Under the pieces are notes generated by a model that was not told where the DNA came from, made no database searches, and worked only from the letters and a program-made list of their open reading frames with translations. Of a stretch of DNA of 59,398 bases, positions 44,381-52,142 are shown piece after piece (within the stretch, counting starts at the first letter, position 1; each line of letters opens with the position of its first letter). The translations under genes and the position numbers were made by a program. The stretch is from assembly GCF_900187425.1 (NCBI RefSeq), contig NZ_FYDJ01000026.1, positions 1-59,398 on the forward strand. Reading direction: 5' to 3'. Origin of the DNA: Pseudomonas sp. Irchel s3h14 (GTDB lineage Bacteria > Pseudomonadota > Gammaproteobacteria > Pseudomonadales > Pseudomonadaceae).

Positions 44381-44424
44381 GCCGGGCGGGTCCCTTGCGG
44401 ACCCGGCCCGGCTGCCTGTTTTTT
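44381..44424 (+). terminator. Terminator after the deaminase gene
   Basis: GCCGGG-C-GGGTCC (44381-44393) pairs with GGACCC-GG-CCCGGC (44399-44412), followed by TTTTTT. A GC-rich stem with an uneven internal bulge and a T run makes it a good intrinsic terminator. The carrier gene downstream may be a separate unit or partly read through. Confidence 0.75.
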
Positions 44425-44447
44425 GCGCCTCTACAGGAAACGTCAGT

Positions 44448-45845
44448 ATGCCCAATCCTCACAGCACCGCCCGCGCAACTTCACCTTCGGGACTCAAACG
44501 TGTCGTGGGCGCCGCCATGGCCGGCACCGTCGCCGAATGGTATGAATTCTTCCTCTATGGCACCGCCTCGGCACTGGTCTTCGGACAGCTGTTCTTTCGC
44601 CAGACCGACAGCCCGATCGATGGCATTCTCGCCGCCTTCGCCCTGTATGCCGTCGGCTTCCTCGCCCGCCCATTGGGTGGTTTGGTGTTCGGTCACTACG
44701 GTGACAAGTTCGGCCGCAAACGCCTGCTGCAATTGAGCCTGGTGGTGGTCGGTATCACCACGTTCCTGATGGGTTGCCTGCCCGGTTTCGACCAGATCGG
44801 CTACGCCGCGCCCGTGTTACTGGTGCTGCTGCGGCTGATCCAGGGTTTCGCCTTCGGTGGTGAATGGGGTGGTGCGATTCTGCTGGTGTCCGAACACTGC
44901 CCGGACAATCGCCGAGGCTTCTGGGCCAGCTGGCCGCAAGCCGGCGTGCCGGCCGGCAACCTGGTGGCGACTGTCGCGTTGCTGCTGTTGTCATCGAACC
45001 TGTCGGAGGAGCAATTCCTCGCGTGGGGCTGGCGTGTAGCATTCTGGTTCTCGGCGGTGGTGGTGCTGATCGGCTACTGGATTCGCACCAGCGTCGATGA
45101 CGCGCCGATCTTCAAGGAAGCCCAGGCCCGTCAGGCGCAAAACAAGCAACAACAGTTGGGCGTGGTCGAAGTGTTGCGTCATCACTGGCGTGCGGTGCTG
45201 GTCGGTATCGGTGCGCGGTTTGCCGAGAACATTCTCTACTACACCGTCGTGACCTTCTCGATTACCTACCTGAAACTGGTGGTGCACAAGGACACCTCAG
45301 AGATTCTGTTTCTGATGTTCGGCGCGCACCTGCTGCATTTCTTCATGATCCCGCTGATGGGTTATCTGTCCGACCTGGTCGGGCGCAAACCGGTGTACCT
45401 GACGGGTGCGATCCTTACCGCGTTCTGGGGCTTCATCGGCTTCCCGATGATGGACACCGGCAACAACTGGCTGATCATCGGGGCGATCACCCTGGGCCTG
45501 GCGATCGAGTCAATGACCTACGCGCCCTACTCAGCGCTGATGGCCGAAATGTTCCCGACCCACGTGCGCTACACCGCGTTGTCCCTGTGCTATCAGGTGG
45601 CTCCGATCTTCGCCGGCTCGTTGGCGCCGCTGATTGCCCTCACGCTGCTCAACAAGTACCACAGCTCGACACCGATCGCCTGGTACCTGGTCTGTGCCGC
45701 ACTGATCTCCATTGTCGCCGTCGGTTTGACTCGGGAAACCCGTGGCAAGTCGCTGCACCTGGTGGATAGCGAATCCGCTGCGCGGATCGCAGCTCTGGAT
45801 ACCGCCGAAACCGCCAGCGCACGTCGGGGTGATTCTCTGGCTTGA
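44448..45845 (+). CDS. MFS carrier of the metabolite:H+ symporter (MHS) family
   Basis: The 465-residue protein has 12 membrane segments and belongs to the MHS branch (KgtP/ProP/ShiA). Visible motifs are GTVAEWYEFFLYGTASALVFGQLFF near residue 25, the FGHYGDKFGRKRLL loop near 80 and GFAFGGEWGGAILLVSEHCP near 130. It is placed between the deaminase and the semialdehyde dehydrogenase, so hydroxyproline, proline or a dicarboxylate intermediate is likely. AGGA lies 9 bases before the ATG. Confidence 0.87.
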   Translation: MPNPHSTARATSPSGLKRVVGAAMAGTVAEWYEFFLYGTASALVFGQLFFRQTDSPIDGILAAFALYAVGFLARPLGGLVFGHYGDKFGRKRLLQLSLVVVGITTFLMGCLPGFDQIGYAAPVLLVLLRLIQGFAFGGEWGGAILLVSEHCPDNRRGFWASWPQAGVPAGNLVATVALLLLSSNLSEEQFLAWGWRVAFWFSAVVVLIGYWIRTSVDDAPIFKEAQARQAQNKQQQLGVVEVLRHHWRAVLVGIGARFAENILYYTVVTFSITYLKLVVHKDTSEILFLMFGAHLLHFFMIPLMGYLSDLVGRKPVYLTGAILTAFWGFIGFPMMDTGNNWLIIGAITLGLAIESMTYAPYSALMAEMFPTHVRYTALSLCYQVAPIFAGSLAPLIALTLLNKYHSSTPIAWYLVCAALISIVAVGLTRETRGKSLHLVDSESAARIAALDTAETASARRGDSLA

Positions 45846-45857
45846 CCTCAATACGCA

Positions 45858-45996
45858 ACCTGTAGCAGCTGCCGCAGGCTGCGTTCGAGCGCGTAGCGGT
45901 CGTCAATACGGGCGATACGGTGTGACTGAGACACCGCGTTGCATGGTTTTACGACGGCTTCGCCGCCGAACGCAGCCTGCGGCAGCTGCTACAGGT
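45858..45996. repeat. Inverted-repeat element, TGTAGCAGCTGCCG type
   Basis: ACCTGTAGCAGCTGCCGCAGG with GCTGCGTTCG, and the inverted counterpart ending CTGCTACAGGT (45996), make a 139-bp hairpin-type repeat. It is of the same family as the inner part of the repeats at 15795-15941 and 55866-56008, but lacks the AATGCCAGTCAG outer ends. Confidence 0.8.
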
Positions 45997-46050
45997 CATG
46001 CGCTGCGGTCTGCCAACGTACTTGGCCTCACATTTCGACAGGAGTTTTTC

Positions 46051-47631
46051 ATGCCCCACATCATCGGCCACAACTACATCGGCGGTGCGCGCAGTGCCGC
46101 CGGCAACATCACCGTGCAAAGCCATGACGCGAGCACCGGTGAAGCACTGCCCTACTCGTTCACGCAAGCCACCATTCAGGAAGTCGACGCCGCCGCCCAG
46201 GCAGCGGCTGCCGCCTACCCAGCCTTTCGCAATTTGCCGGCGAGCCGGCGCGCGGAGTTTCTAGAGGCCATCGCCGCGCAACTGGATGCGCTGGACGATG
46301 AGTTCATTGCCCTGGTCACCCGCGAGACGGCGCTGCCGACCGGACGTATACAGGGTGAGCGCGGCCGTACCAGCGGTCAGATGCGCCTGTTCGCTCAGGT
46401 ACTGCGCCGTGGCGATTTCTATGGCGCTCGCATCGACCGCGCCTTGCCTGAGCGTCAGCCACTGCCACGGGTGGATTTGCGCCAGTACCGAATCGGCGTC
46501 GGCCCGGTCGCGGTGTTTGGCGCGAGCAATTTCCCGCTGGCGTTCTCCACCGCCGGTGGCGACACCGCTGCCGCCCTGGCCGCCGGTTGCCCAGTGGTGT
46601 TCAAGGCCCACAGCGGGCATATGGCGACTGCCGAGCTCGCGGCCGATGCAATCATCCGCGCCGCCGAGCAAACCGGAATGCCCAAAGGCGTGTTCAACAT
46701 GATCTACGGCGCGGGTGTCGGCGAAGCACTGGTCAAACATCCGGCGATCCAGGCGGTCGGCTTCACCGGTTCGCTCAAGGGTGGTCGCGCCCTCTGCGAC
46801 ATGGCCGCCGCACGGCCTCAGCCGATTCCGGTGTTCGCCGAAATGAGCAGCATCAATCCGGTGCTGGTACTGCCCGAAGCCCTGCAACTGAGGGGCGAGA
46901 AAATCGCCAGCGAACTCGCTGCGTCAGTGGTGCTCGGCTGCGGCCAGTTCTGCACCAACCCCGGATTGGTGATCGGCATTCGCTCCCCCGAGTTCAGCGC
47001 ATTTGTTGAATCGCTCAGTGCGATCATGGCCGACCAGCCGGGGCAAACCATGCTCAACGCCGGCACGTTAACCAGCTACGCCAACGGCGTACAGGCGCTG
47101 CACGCGCATCCGCACATCAGCCACCTGGCTGGCCGCGAACAACAGGGCAAGCAGGCCCAGCCGCAGCTGTTCAAGGCCGACGTCAGCCTGCTGATCAACG
47201 GCGACCCGCTGTTGCAGGAAGAGGTTTTCGGGCCGACTACCGTGCTGGTGGAAGTAGCCGACAAGACCGAACTGCAACGGGCATTGCACAGCTTGCGCGG
47301 TCAACTCACGGCCACCCTGATTGCCGAGGCCGGGGACCTGAAAACCCATGACGAGCTGCTGCCGCTGCTCGAACAAAAAGTCGGCCGGGTGCTGTTCAAC
47401 GGCTACCCGACCGGCGTCGAAGTCTGCGATGCGATGGTGCATGGCGGTCCCTACCCAGCCACCTCCGATGCCCGTGGCACCTCGGTCGGTAGCCTGGCCA
47501 TCGAGCGTTTCCTGCGCCCGGTGTGCTTCCAGAACTGCCCGGATGCGCTCCTGCCCGAGGCGCTTAAAAACGCCAATCCGCTGGGCATCGCCCGTCTGGT
47601 CGATGGCAACAGCCACCGACAACCGCTGTAA
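46051..47631 (+). CDS. 2-oxoglutarate semialdehyde dehydrogenase
   Basis: The 526-residue protein is an NAD(P)-aldehyde dehydrogenase of the KGSADH type III branch used in hydroxyproline (LhpG-like) and sugar-acid degradation. The catalytic Cys301 is in LGCGQFCTNPGLVI, Glu264 in VFAEMSSINP, and the cofactor segment VGPVAVFGASNFPLAFSTAGGDTAAALAAGCPVVFKAH at 150-187. It makes 2-oxoglutarate from the deaminase product. The ATG 46051 has CAGGAG upstream; the longer open frame through the preceding repeat is spurious. Confidence 0.9.
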   Translation: MPHIIGHNYIGGARSAAGNITVQSHDASTGEALPYSFTQATIQEVDAAAQAAAAAYPAFRNLPASRRAEFLEAIAAQLDALDDEFIALVTRETALPTGRIQGERGRTSGQMRLFAQVLRRGDFYGARIDRALPERQPLPRVDLRQYRIGVGPVAVFGASNFPLAFSTAGGDTAAALAAGCPVVFKAHSGHMATAELAADAIIRAAEQTGMPKGVFNMIYGAGVGEALVKHPAIQAVGFTGSLKGGRALCDMAAARPQPIPVFAEMSSINPVLVLPEALQLRGEKIASELAASVVLGCGQFCTNPGLVIGIRSPEFSAFVESLSAIMADQPGQTMLNAGTLTSYANGVQALHAHPHISHLAGREQQGKQAQPQLFKADVSLLINGDPLLQEEVFGPTTVLVEVADKTELQRALHSLRGQLTATLIAEAGDLKTHDELLPLLEQKVGRVLFNGYPTGVEVCDAMVHGGPYPATSDARGTSVGSLAIERFLRPVCFQNCPDALLPEALKNANPLGIARLVDGNSHRQPL

Positions 47632-47657
47632 AAAACACTCAAATGTGCAGCGACCTC

Positions 47658-47749
47658 CTGTGGGAGCGGGCTTGCTCGCGAAAGCGGTGTAACAGTCGAC
47701 AGAAATGTTGAATGTTATGGCCCCTTCGCGAGCAAGCCCGCTCCCACAG
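47658..47749. repeat. REP doublet (REPIN)
   Basis: CTGTGGGAGCGGGCTTGCTC and its inverted partner ending near 47749 are separated by about 40 bp. It lies between the convergent semialdehyde dehydrogenase and reductase genes, where it may act as a terminator for both. Confidence 0.9.
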
Positions 47750-47769
47750 GGTTGGGCGCCCCTGCTTCT

Positions 47770-48777
47770 TCAGCCCAGCAGCGCCTTCAAGTCGTTGTAC
47801 AAGGCTTCGGGAATCTGCACGCCCTCCACCAAACTGCGCGCTCGCGCCTCGTAACGCCGTTGCGACGGCAAGCGTGCGCCCTGCCCTTGTATGCTCTGGA
47901 ACATGACTTCGGCACGGGCCAGGTGCTGCTCGGTGGCCTCACCGAGGAAGCGCTGCGGATCGAGGGCGATGATCAGCTCGCCGTGGTACGGCGATGACTT
48001 GCTGCCCGCGTCGTACGCCAGCGATTCCGCACTGGTCAGGTCACCAATCAACGGCCCGGCGATCAACTCCACCATGGCGGCCAGCGCCGAGCCCTTGTGC
48101 CCACCGAACGTCAGCATCGCGCCGGTATCGAGTACCACGTTCGCATCAGTACTCGGCTGCCCGTCTGCATCGACGCCCCAGCCTTCGGGAATCGCTTTGC
48201 CGGCACGTCGATGCAACTCGATCTCGCCACGGGCAATCGCACTGGTGGCGAAGTCGAACACAAACGGATCCTTGCCCGAACGCGGCCAGCCAAACGCAAT
48301 GGGATTGGTGCCGAACACCGGTTGACTGCCTCCCGCTGGTGCGACCCAGGCATGGCTGGGATTACACGCCAGCGCCACCAGGCCGGCAGCGGTCAGTTGC
48401 TCGATCTCGACCCATAGGGCGGAAAAATGCACACAGCGATTGATCGCCAGCGCCGCAATCCCGTTTGCCCGGGTTTTCTCCTCCAGTAATGGCAGACCCG
48501 CCTGAAACGCCAACTGGGAAAAACCACCCGCCGCATCGACCCGCACGATCGAAGGGGCCTGGTCGATCACCCGTGGCTCGGCATCGGCCACCACCTTGCC
48601 GGCCCTGAGCGAATTTACGCAGCCCAATACCCGATACAAACCGTGGGAGGCGCAGCCATCGCGCTCGCCGGCAATCACCGTGGCGGCCACCGCCTGAGCG
48701 TGGGCAAGGTTGAAACCGTTGTGCAGCAAGATCGATTCGGCCAGCTCGCGAGCTTCGGCCAGGGACAGTCGTTTCAT
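47770..48777 (-). CDS. Pyrroline-2-carboxylate reductase (malate/lactate dehydrogenase family)
   Basis: The 335-residue protein belongs to the LDH2/MDH2 oxidoreductase family (DpkA-like). It has DGCASHGLYRVLGCVN near residue 40 with the catalytic-type His, CNPSHAWVAPAGGSQPVFGTNPIAFGWP near 135-165 and GGHKGSALAAMVELIAGPLIGDL near 225. In the hydroxyproline pathway it reduces pyrroline-2-carboxylate, the AcnX/T3LHypD product, to L-proline. ATG 48777 with AAGGAG six bases upstream is better than the adjacent ATG. It is divergent from ohr and shares the promoter region with operator-like sites. Confidence 0.87.
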   Translation of the reverse strand: MKRLSLAEARELAESILLHNGFNLAHAQAVAATVIAGERDGCASHGLYRVLGCVNSLRAGKVVADAEPRVIDQAPSIVRVDAAGGFSQLAFQAGLPLLEEKTRANGIAALAINRCVHFSALWVEIEQLTAAGLVALACNPSHAWVAPAGGSQPVFGTNPIAFGWPRSGKDPFVFDFATSAIARGEIELHRRAGKAIPEGWGVDADGQPSTDANVVLDTGAMLTFGGHKGSALAAMVELIAGPLIGDLTSAESLAYDAGSKSSPYHGELIIALDPQRFLGEATEQHLARAEVMFQSIQGQGARLPSQRRYEARARSLVEGVQIPEALYNDLKALLG

Positions 48778-48949
48778 CATCAACTCCTTGGACAGACCGC
48801 CCAGACTGGCCCATTCCCAAAGCCACGGCTTGATCGCTTTAGACCCGGTCGACGACGAATTCGGCATATCCCGGTAACCCGGCCATTCGTCGGCTGGTCA
48901 GCACACCACCCCTTGACACCGATTGAGTTCTGCGCGAGTATTATTTCAA

Positions 48950-48974
48950 TCGCATACGATACAAACGTATACGA
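48950..48974. promoter_or_regulatory. Operator pair upstream of ohr copy 1
   Basis: TCGCATACGA (48950-48959), then a six-base spacer, then CGTATACGA (48966-48974). The spacing and half-sites match those before ohr copies 2 and 3. The second half reads CGTATACGA instead of CGCATACGA, which resembles the TCGTATACGA operator of the hydroxyproline genes. The pair is 40 bp before ohr copy 1 and about 175 bp before the divergent reductase gene. Confidence 0.55.
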
Positions 48975-49014
48975 CATATAAACACCACCTATTGAAACGT
49001 TGAGGATTCATTCC

Positions 49015-49455
49015 ATGAGCAAGATCGAAAAAGTACTGGTTACCGGCAAAACCCACACCACGTTCAGCGACGCGACCCGTGCCCACGGCAACCTCGACAT
49101 CGAGCTGTCGTCGCCAGGAAACGCCAAACCGGCCCACGTGTTCGCAGCCACCCAACCGCACCCGACGGCCGAGCAACTGTTCGCCGGTGCGTGGTCGGCC
49201 TGCTACATCTCCGCCATCGAACACGTGGCCAAAGCGAAGAACGTGGCGCTGCCGGCCGATGTGTCCGTCGACATCGAGGTCGATCTGGGCCAGACCGGTC
49301 AGGCTTATTTCCTTCAGGCTCGATTCTTTGTCCGCTTGCCGGGCGTGGCACACGACGTCGCAACCGCACTGGCGCACGCCGCACACGAACTCTGCCCGTA
49401 CTCGAAAGCGACGCTGGGCAACATTGACGTGGCAGTGAACATCCTGACGGCGTGA
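49015..49455 (+). CDS. ohr: Organic hydroperoxide resistance protein Ohr, copy 1
   Basis: The 146-residue protein is an OsmC/Ohr-family peroxidase that reduces organic hydroperoxides with a Cys pair: Cys63 (WSACYISAIEH) and Cys127 (ELCPYSKATLGN). The N terminus is MSKIEKVLVTGKTHTT, with the family's PTAEQLFAGAWSAC core. It is one of three tandem copies. It differs from copies 2 and 3 in the central loop (FVRLPGVAHDVATALAHAAHEL). The start has TTGAGGATTC upstream. Confidence 0.93.
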   Translation: MSKIEKVLVTGKTHTTFSDATRAHGNLDIELSSPGNAKPAHVFAATQPHPTAEQLFAGAWSACYISAIEHVAKAKNVALPADVSVDIEVDLGQTGQAYFLQARFFVRLPGVAHDVATALAHAAHELCPYSKATLGNIDVAVNILTA

Positions 49456-49480
49456 AGATCGCTTTAATCCACTGAATATG

Positions 49481-49505
49481 TCGCATGCGATATAAGCGCA
49501 TACGA
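49481..49505. promoter_or_regulatory. Operator pair upstream of ohr copy 2
   Basis: TCGCATGCGA (49481-49490), spacer TATAAG, CGCATACGA (49497-49505). The layout is identical to the sites before copies 1 and 3, and 26 bp lie between it and the ATG. It is the probable OhrR binding site. Confidence 0.6.
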
Positions 49506-49531
49506 AAACAATAGAAACTCAGGAAATCATC

Positions 49532-49975
49532 ATGAGCAAGATCGAAAAAGTACTGGCCACCGGCAAAACCCACACCACCGTCAGCAACACCTCGCGCGGC
49601 CATGACGGCAGCCTCGACATCACCCTGTCGACGCCTGGCAACGCCAAGCCAGCCCACGTGTTCGCCGCCACCCAGCCGCACCCGACCGCCGAGCAACTGT
49701 TCGCCGGCGCATGGTCGGCCTGCTACACCGCCGCCGTCGGGCTGGTGGCCGACGAGATGAACGTGGTACTGCCGTCGGATCTGTCCGTCGACATCGAAGT
49801 CGATCTGGGTCAGACCGGTCCGGCTTACTTCCTTCAGGCTCGATTGACCCTGCGTGTACCGGGTTTGTCGAACGATGTTGCGACGACACTGGCGCACACC
49901 GCCGATCAAATCTGCCCGTACTCGAAAGCGACGCGGGGTAACATTGACGTGGCCCTGAACGTCCTCACGGCTTGA
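49532..49975 (+). CDS. ohr: Organic hydroperoxide resistance protein Ohr, copy 2
   Basis: The 147-residue Ohr paralogue has Cys64 (WSACYTAAVGL) and Cys128 (QICPYSKATRGN) of the catalytic pair. The first 16 residues are nearly the same as copy 1, and the C-terminal half (QARLTLRVPGLSNDVATTLAHTADQI) is closest to copy 3. It follows copy 1 by 76 bp with its own operator pair and an AGGAAATC ribosome site. Confidence 0.93.
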   Translation: MSKIEKVLATGKTHTTVSNTSRGHDGSLDITLSTPGNAKPAHVFAATQPHPTAEQLFAGAWSACYTAAVGLVADEMNVVLPSDLSVDIEVDLGQTGPAYFLQARLTLRVPGLSNDVATTLAHTADQICPYSKATRGNIDVALNVLTA

Positions 49976-50025
49976 CGCACCGCGCGGCGTTGCTGTCGAT
50001 CGGCATTGTCGATACACCATATATA

Positions 50026-50050
50026 TCGCATGCGCTTTAAGCGCATACGA
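50026..50050. promoter_or_regulatory. Operator pair upstream of ohr copy 3
   Basis: TCGCATGCGC (50026-50035), spacer TTTAAG, CGCATACGA (50042-50050). It has the same six-base spacing as the other two pairs and 34 bp to the ATG. Confidence 0.6.
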
Positions 50051-50084
50051 ATCACAAACCCAACAAAACGTTGAGGACTCAACC

Positions 50085-50525
50085 ATGAACAAGATCGAAA
50101 AAGTCCTGGCCACAGGCAAAACCCACACGACGTTCAGCGACGGTGACAACTCTTCCCGCGGCCTCGCCATCGAGCTCTCGTCGCCTGGAAACCCTAGACT
50201 GGCACACGAGTTCGCAGCCATTGTGCCGCACCCAACGGCAGAGCAGTTTTTCGCCGGCGCATGGTCGGCCTGCTACACCGCTGCCGTCGAGCTGGCGGCG
50301 AAAAATATGAAGGTGACGTTGCCGCCCAATCTGGCCATTGATATTGAGGTCGATCTGGGCCAGACCGGTCCGGCCTACTTCCTCCAGGCCCGTCTGACTC
50401 TTCGCGTGCCAGGCTTGACGCAAGACCTCGCGACGGAGCTGGCGCACGCCGCAGACCAAATCTGTCCGTACTCGAAAGCAACGCGAGGCAATATCGACGT
50501 GGTCATCAACGCCCTGACAGCGTGA
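50085..50525 (+). CDS. ohr: Organic hydroperoxide resistance protein Ohr, copy 3
   Basis: The 146-residue Ohr paralogue keeps both Cys (WSACYTAAVEL, Cys63; QICPYSKATRGN, Cys127). It is more diverged than copies 1 and 2 in residues 20-50 (GDNSSRGLAIELSSPGNPRLAHEFAAIVPHPTAEQFF). It follows copy 2 by 109 bp. The ohrR gene lies downstream in the same direction. All three copies look functional, so this is not a decaying duplication. Confidence 0.93.
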   Translation: MNKIEKVLATGKTHTTFSDGDNSSRGLAIELSSPGNPRLAHEFAAIVPHPTAEQFFAGAWSACYTAAVELAAKNMKVTLPPNLAIDIEVDLGQTGPAYFLQARLTLRVPGLTQDLATELAHAADQICPYSKATRGNIDVVINALTA

Positions 50526-50597
50526 TGCACCGTACGACCGGTTCGACTTTCGCCGTCGAACCGGTCGCCACTGTCAGTTAGAGTCGTTCCGACACAA

Positions 50598-50607
50598 TCG
50601 CATACGG
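50598..50607. promoter_or_regulatory. Half-operator before ohrR
   Basis: TCGCATACGG (50598-50607) matches the first half of the ohr operator (one mismatch at the last base). The second half six bases on reads TTTCGCTTT and is not conserved. It lies 51 bp before the ohrR start, which fits weaker autoregulation. Confidence 0.4.
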
Positions 50608-50658
50608 GGTATATTTCGCTTTTTGCGAGCCATCCGTCTTTGGCCAACGAGGATGCAC

Positions 50659-51120
50659 ATGAAACCCACCGACAACGCCGTCCCCGACAACCTGAAGCTC
50701 TCCGAATTCCTGTGTTTTGCGGTCTATTCCACGAACCTGGCCTTCGGCAAGGCTTACAAGCCGATACTTGAGCAGCTTGGGCTGACCTATACGCAATACA
50801 TCACCATCGTCGCGCTGTGGGAGGAAGACAATCAGACCGTCGGCAGCCTGGGCGAGAAGCTGTTTCTGGAGTCGAACACTTTGACCCCGATCCTGAAGAA
50901 ACTGGAAGCGATGGGCTTTTTGCAAAGGCAACGCGATCCCGAAGACGAGCGCCAAGTGCGGATCAGCCTGACGAAGAACGGTCGACAGCTGCGCGAAAGC
51001 CAACCGGAAATGGGCCTCGCCGACGCAACGGGCCTGACGCTCGACGAGTTCTCGATCCTGCAAAAAGCGGTCGTGAAGCTGCGCAACAATCTGATCAAGT
51101 CGACGAAAGCCGGGGAATGA
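50659..51120 (+). CDS. ohrR: MarR-family regulator OhrR
   Basis: The 153-residue protein is an OhrR-type MarR regulator. Cys19 in LSEFLCFAVYSTNLAFGKAYKPIL is the conserved reactive cysteine that senses organic hydroperoxides. The winged helix (VGSLGEKLFLESNTLTPILKKLEAMGFLQRQRDPEDERQVRISLT) is at about 65-110. Tyr residues near 30 (AYKPILEQLGLTY) also fit the sensing site. ATG 50659 has GAGG upstream. It is downstream of three ohr genes and should repress them until oxidised. Confidence 0.92.
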   Translation: MKPTDNAVPDNLKLSEFLCFAVYSTNLAFGKAYKPILEQLGLTYTQYITIVALWEEDNQTVGSLGEKLFLESNTLTPILKKLEAMGFLQRQRDPEDERQVRISLTKNGRQLRESQPEMGLADATGLTLDEFSILQKAVVKLRNNLIKSTKAGE

Positions 51121-51157
51121 GCCGGCACACCGATCTGGACATTCTCAAACGCGCGAA

Positions 51158-52054
51158 CTAGCGCACCGCCTCATCCCGCACCACCCCGCGCTCCTCGAGC
51201 AAGCGCACAAACATGGTCAGACTTTGCGACACCGTCCCCCGGCGCCACACCAGCCAGGTGCGCAAATAGCGGAACGATTCCGATAGCGGCCAGACGCTCA
51301 CCGTGGTGCATCCGGGCATGCTGTTGAGCATGCTGCGGGGCATCAGCGCCAGGCCTGCACCGGCGCTGACGCACGCCAGCATGCCGTGATAGGACTCCAT
51401 TTCGAAAATCTTGCCGGGCACCGCCGCGTCCTTGGCGAACCAGCTTTCGAAGTGGTGTCGGTAGGAACAATTGGAGCGGAAGGCATAGATGTTTTCGCCA
51501 TTAACATCCCGCGCGCGATGAATGGGGGAATGGTTGAGCGGTGCGATCACCACCATTTCTTCCTCAAACGCCGGCACGCCTTCCAGTGCCGGGTGCAGCA
51601 CCGGTCCATCGACAAACGCTGCCGCCAGTCGCCCCGACAACACCCCGTCGATCATGGTCCCCGAAGGTCCGGTGGACAGGTCCAGCTCGACCTTGGCGTG
51701 CTTCTGGTTATACGCCGCCAACAGCTCAGGGATGCGCACCGCCGCAGTGCTCTCCAGTGACCCAAGGGGAAACGATCCCTGCGGTTCTTCGCCCGCCACC
51801 GTCGCGCGAGCCTCCTGGACCAGATCGAGAATGCGCCGGGCATAGTCGAGGAAACTCCAGCCGGCCGGCGACAGACGTAGACGGCTCTTCTCGCGGATAA
51901 ACAGGTCCACGCCCAGATCCAGCTCCAGCTGCTTGATCCGCGTCGTCAGGTTCGACGGCACCCGGTGGATGTGCTGAGCCGCCGCGCTGATGCTGCCGTG
52001 TTCGGCGACGGCTTTGAAAATTTCCAGCTGAACCAGATCCAAGGCATTCTCCAA
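51158..52054 (-). CDS. LysR-family regulator, PtrR-like
   Basis: The 298-residue protein has a LysR HTH (residues 5-62: LVQLEIFKAVAEHGSISAAAQHIHRVPSNLTTRIKQLELDLGVDLFIRE) and a substrate-binding domain. GSLESTAAVRIP near 95 and NGENIYAFRSNCSYRHHFESWF near 190, then MESYHGMLACVSAGAGLALMPRSML, are as in E. coli PtrR (YneJ), which controls the divergent sad (yneI) gene. The arrangement here is the same, with an 88-bp gap. The effector may be putrescine- or GABA-related, by analogy. Confidence 0.85.
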   Translation of the reverse strand: MENALDLVQLEIFKAVAEHGSISAAAQHIHRVPSNLTTRIKQLELDLGVDLFIREKSRLRLSPAGWSFLDYARRILDLVQEARATVAGEEPQGSFPLGSLESTAAVRIPELLAAYNQKHAKVELDLSTGPSGTMIDGVLSGRLAAAFVDGPVLHPALEGVPAFEEEMVVIAPLNHSPIHRARDVNGENIYAFRSNCSYRHHFESWFAKDAAVPGKIFEMESYHGMLACVSAGAGLALMPRSMLNSMPGCTTVSVWPLSESFRYLRTWLVWRRGTVSQSLTMFVRLLEERGVVRDEAVR

Positions 52055-52142
52055 ACGTGAACGATATGCTCAGTATTATTCAGTTTCCAGAAAACAAACG
52101 CCACCGTAACCTGAGCGCATCCCCACCTCGCAGGACGGTGCC

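Noticed and set aside
45742..46050. N-terminal extension of the semialdehyde dehydrogenase
   Set aside because: It would translate the inverted repeat and overlap the carrier gene. CAGGAG before ATG 46051 sets the start.
8138..47749. Repeated TGTGGGAGCGGGCTTGCTCG units taken as a possible CRISPR or tandem array
   Set aside because: They occur as single inverted pairs in separate intergenic gaps, not as regular spaced repeats. They are REP/REPIN elements.
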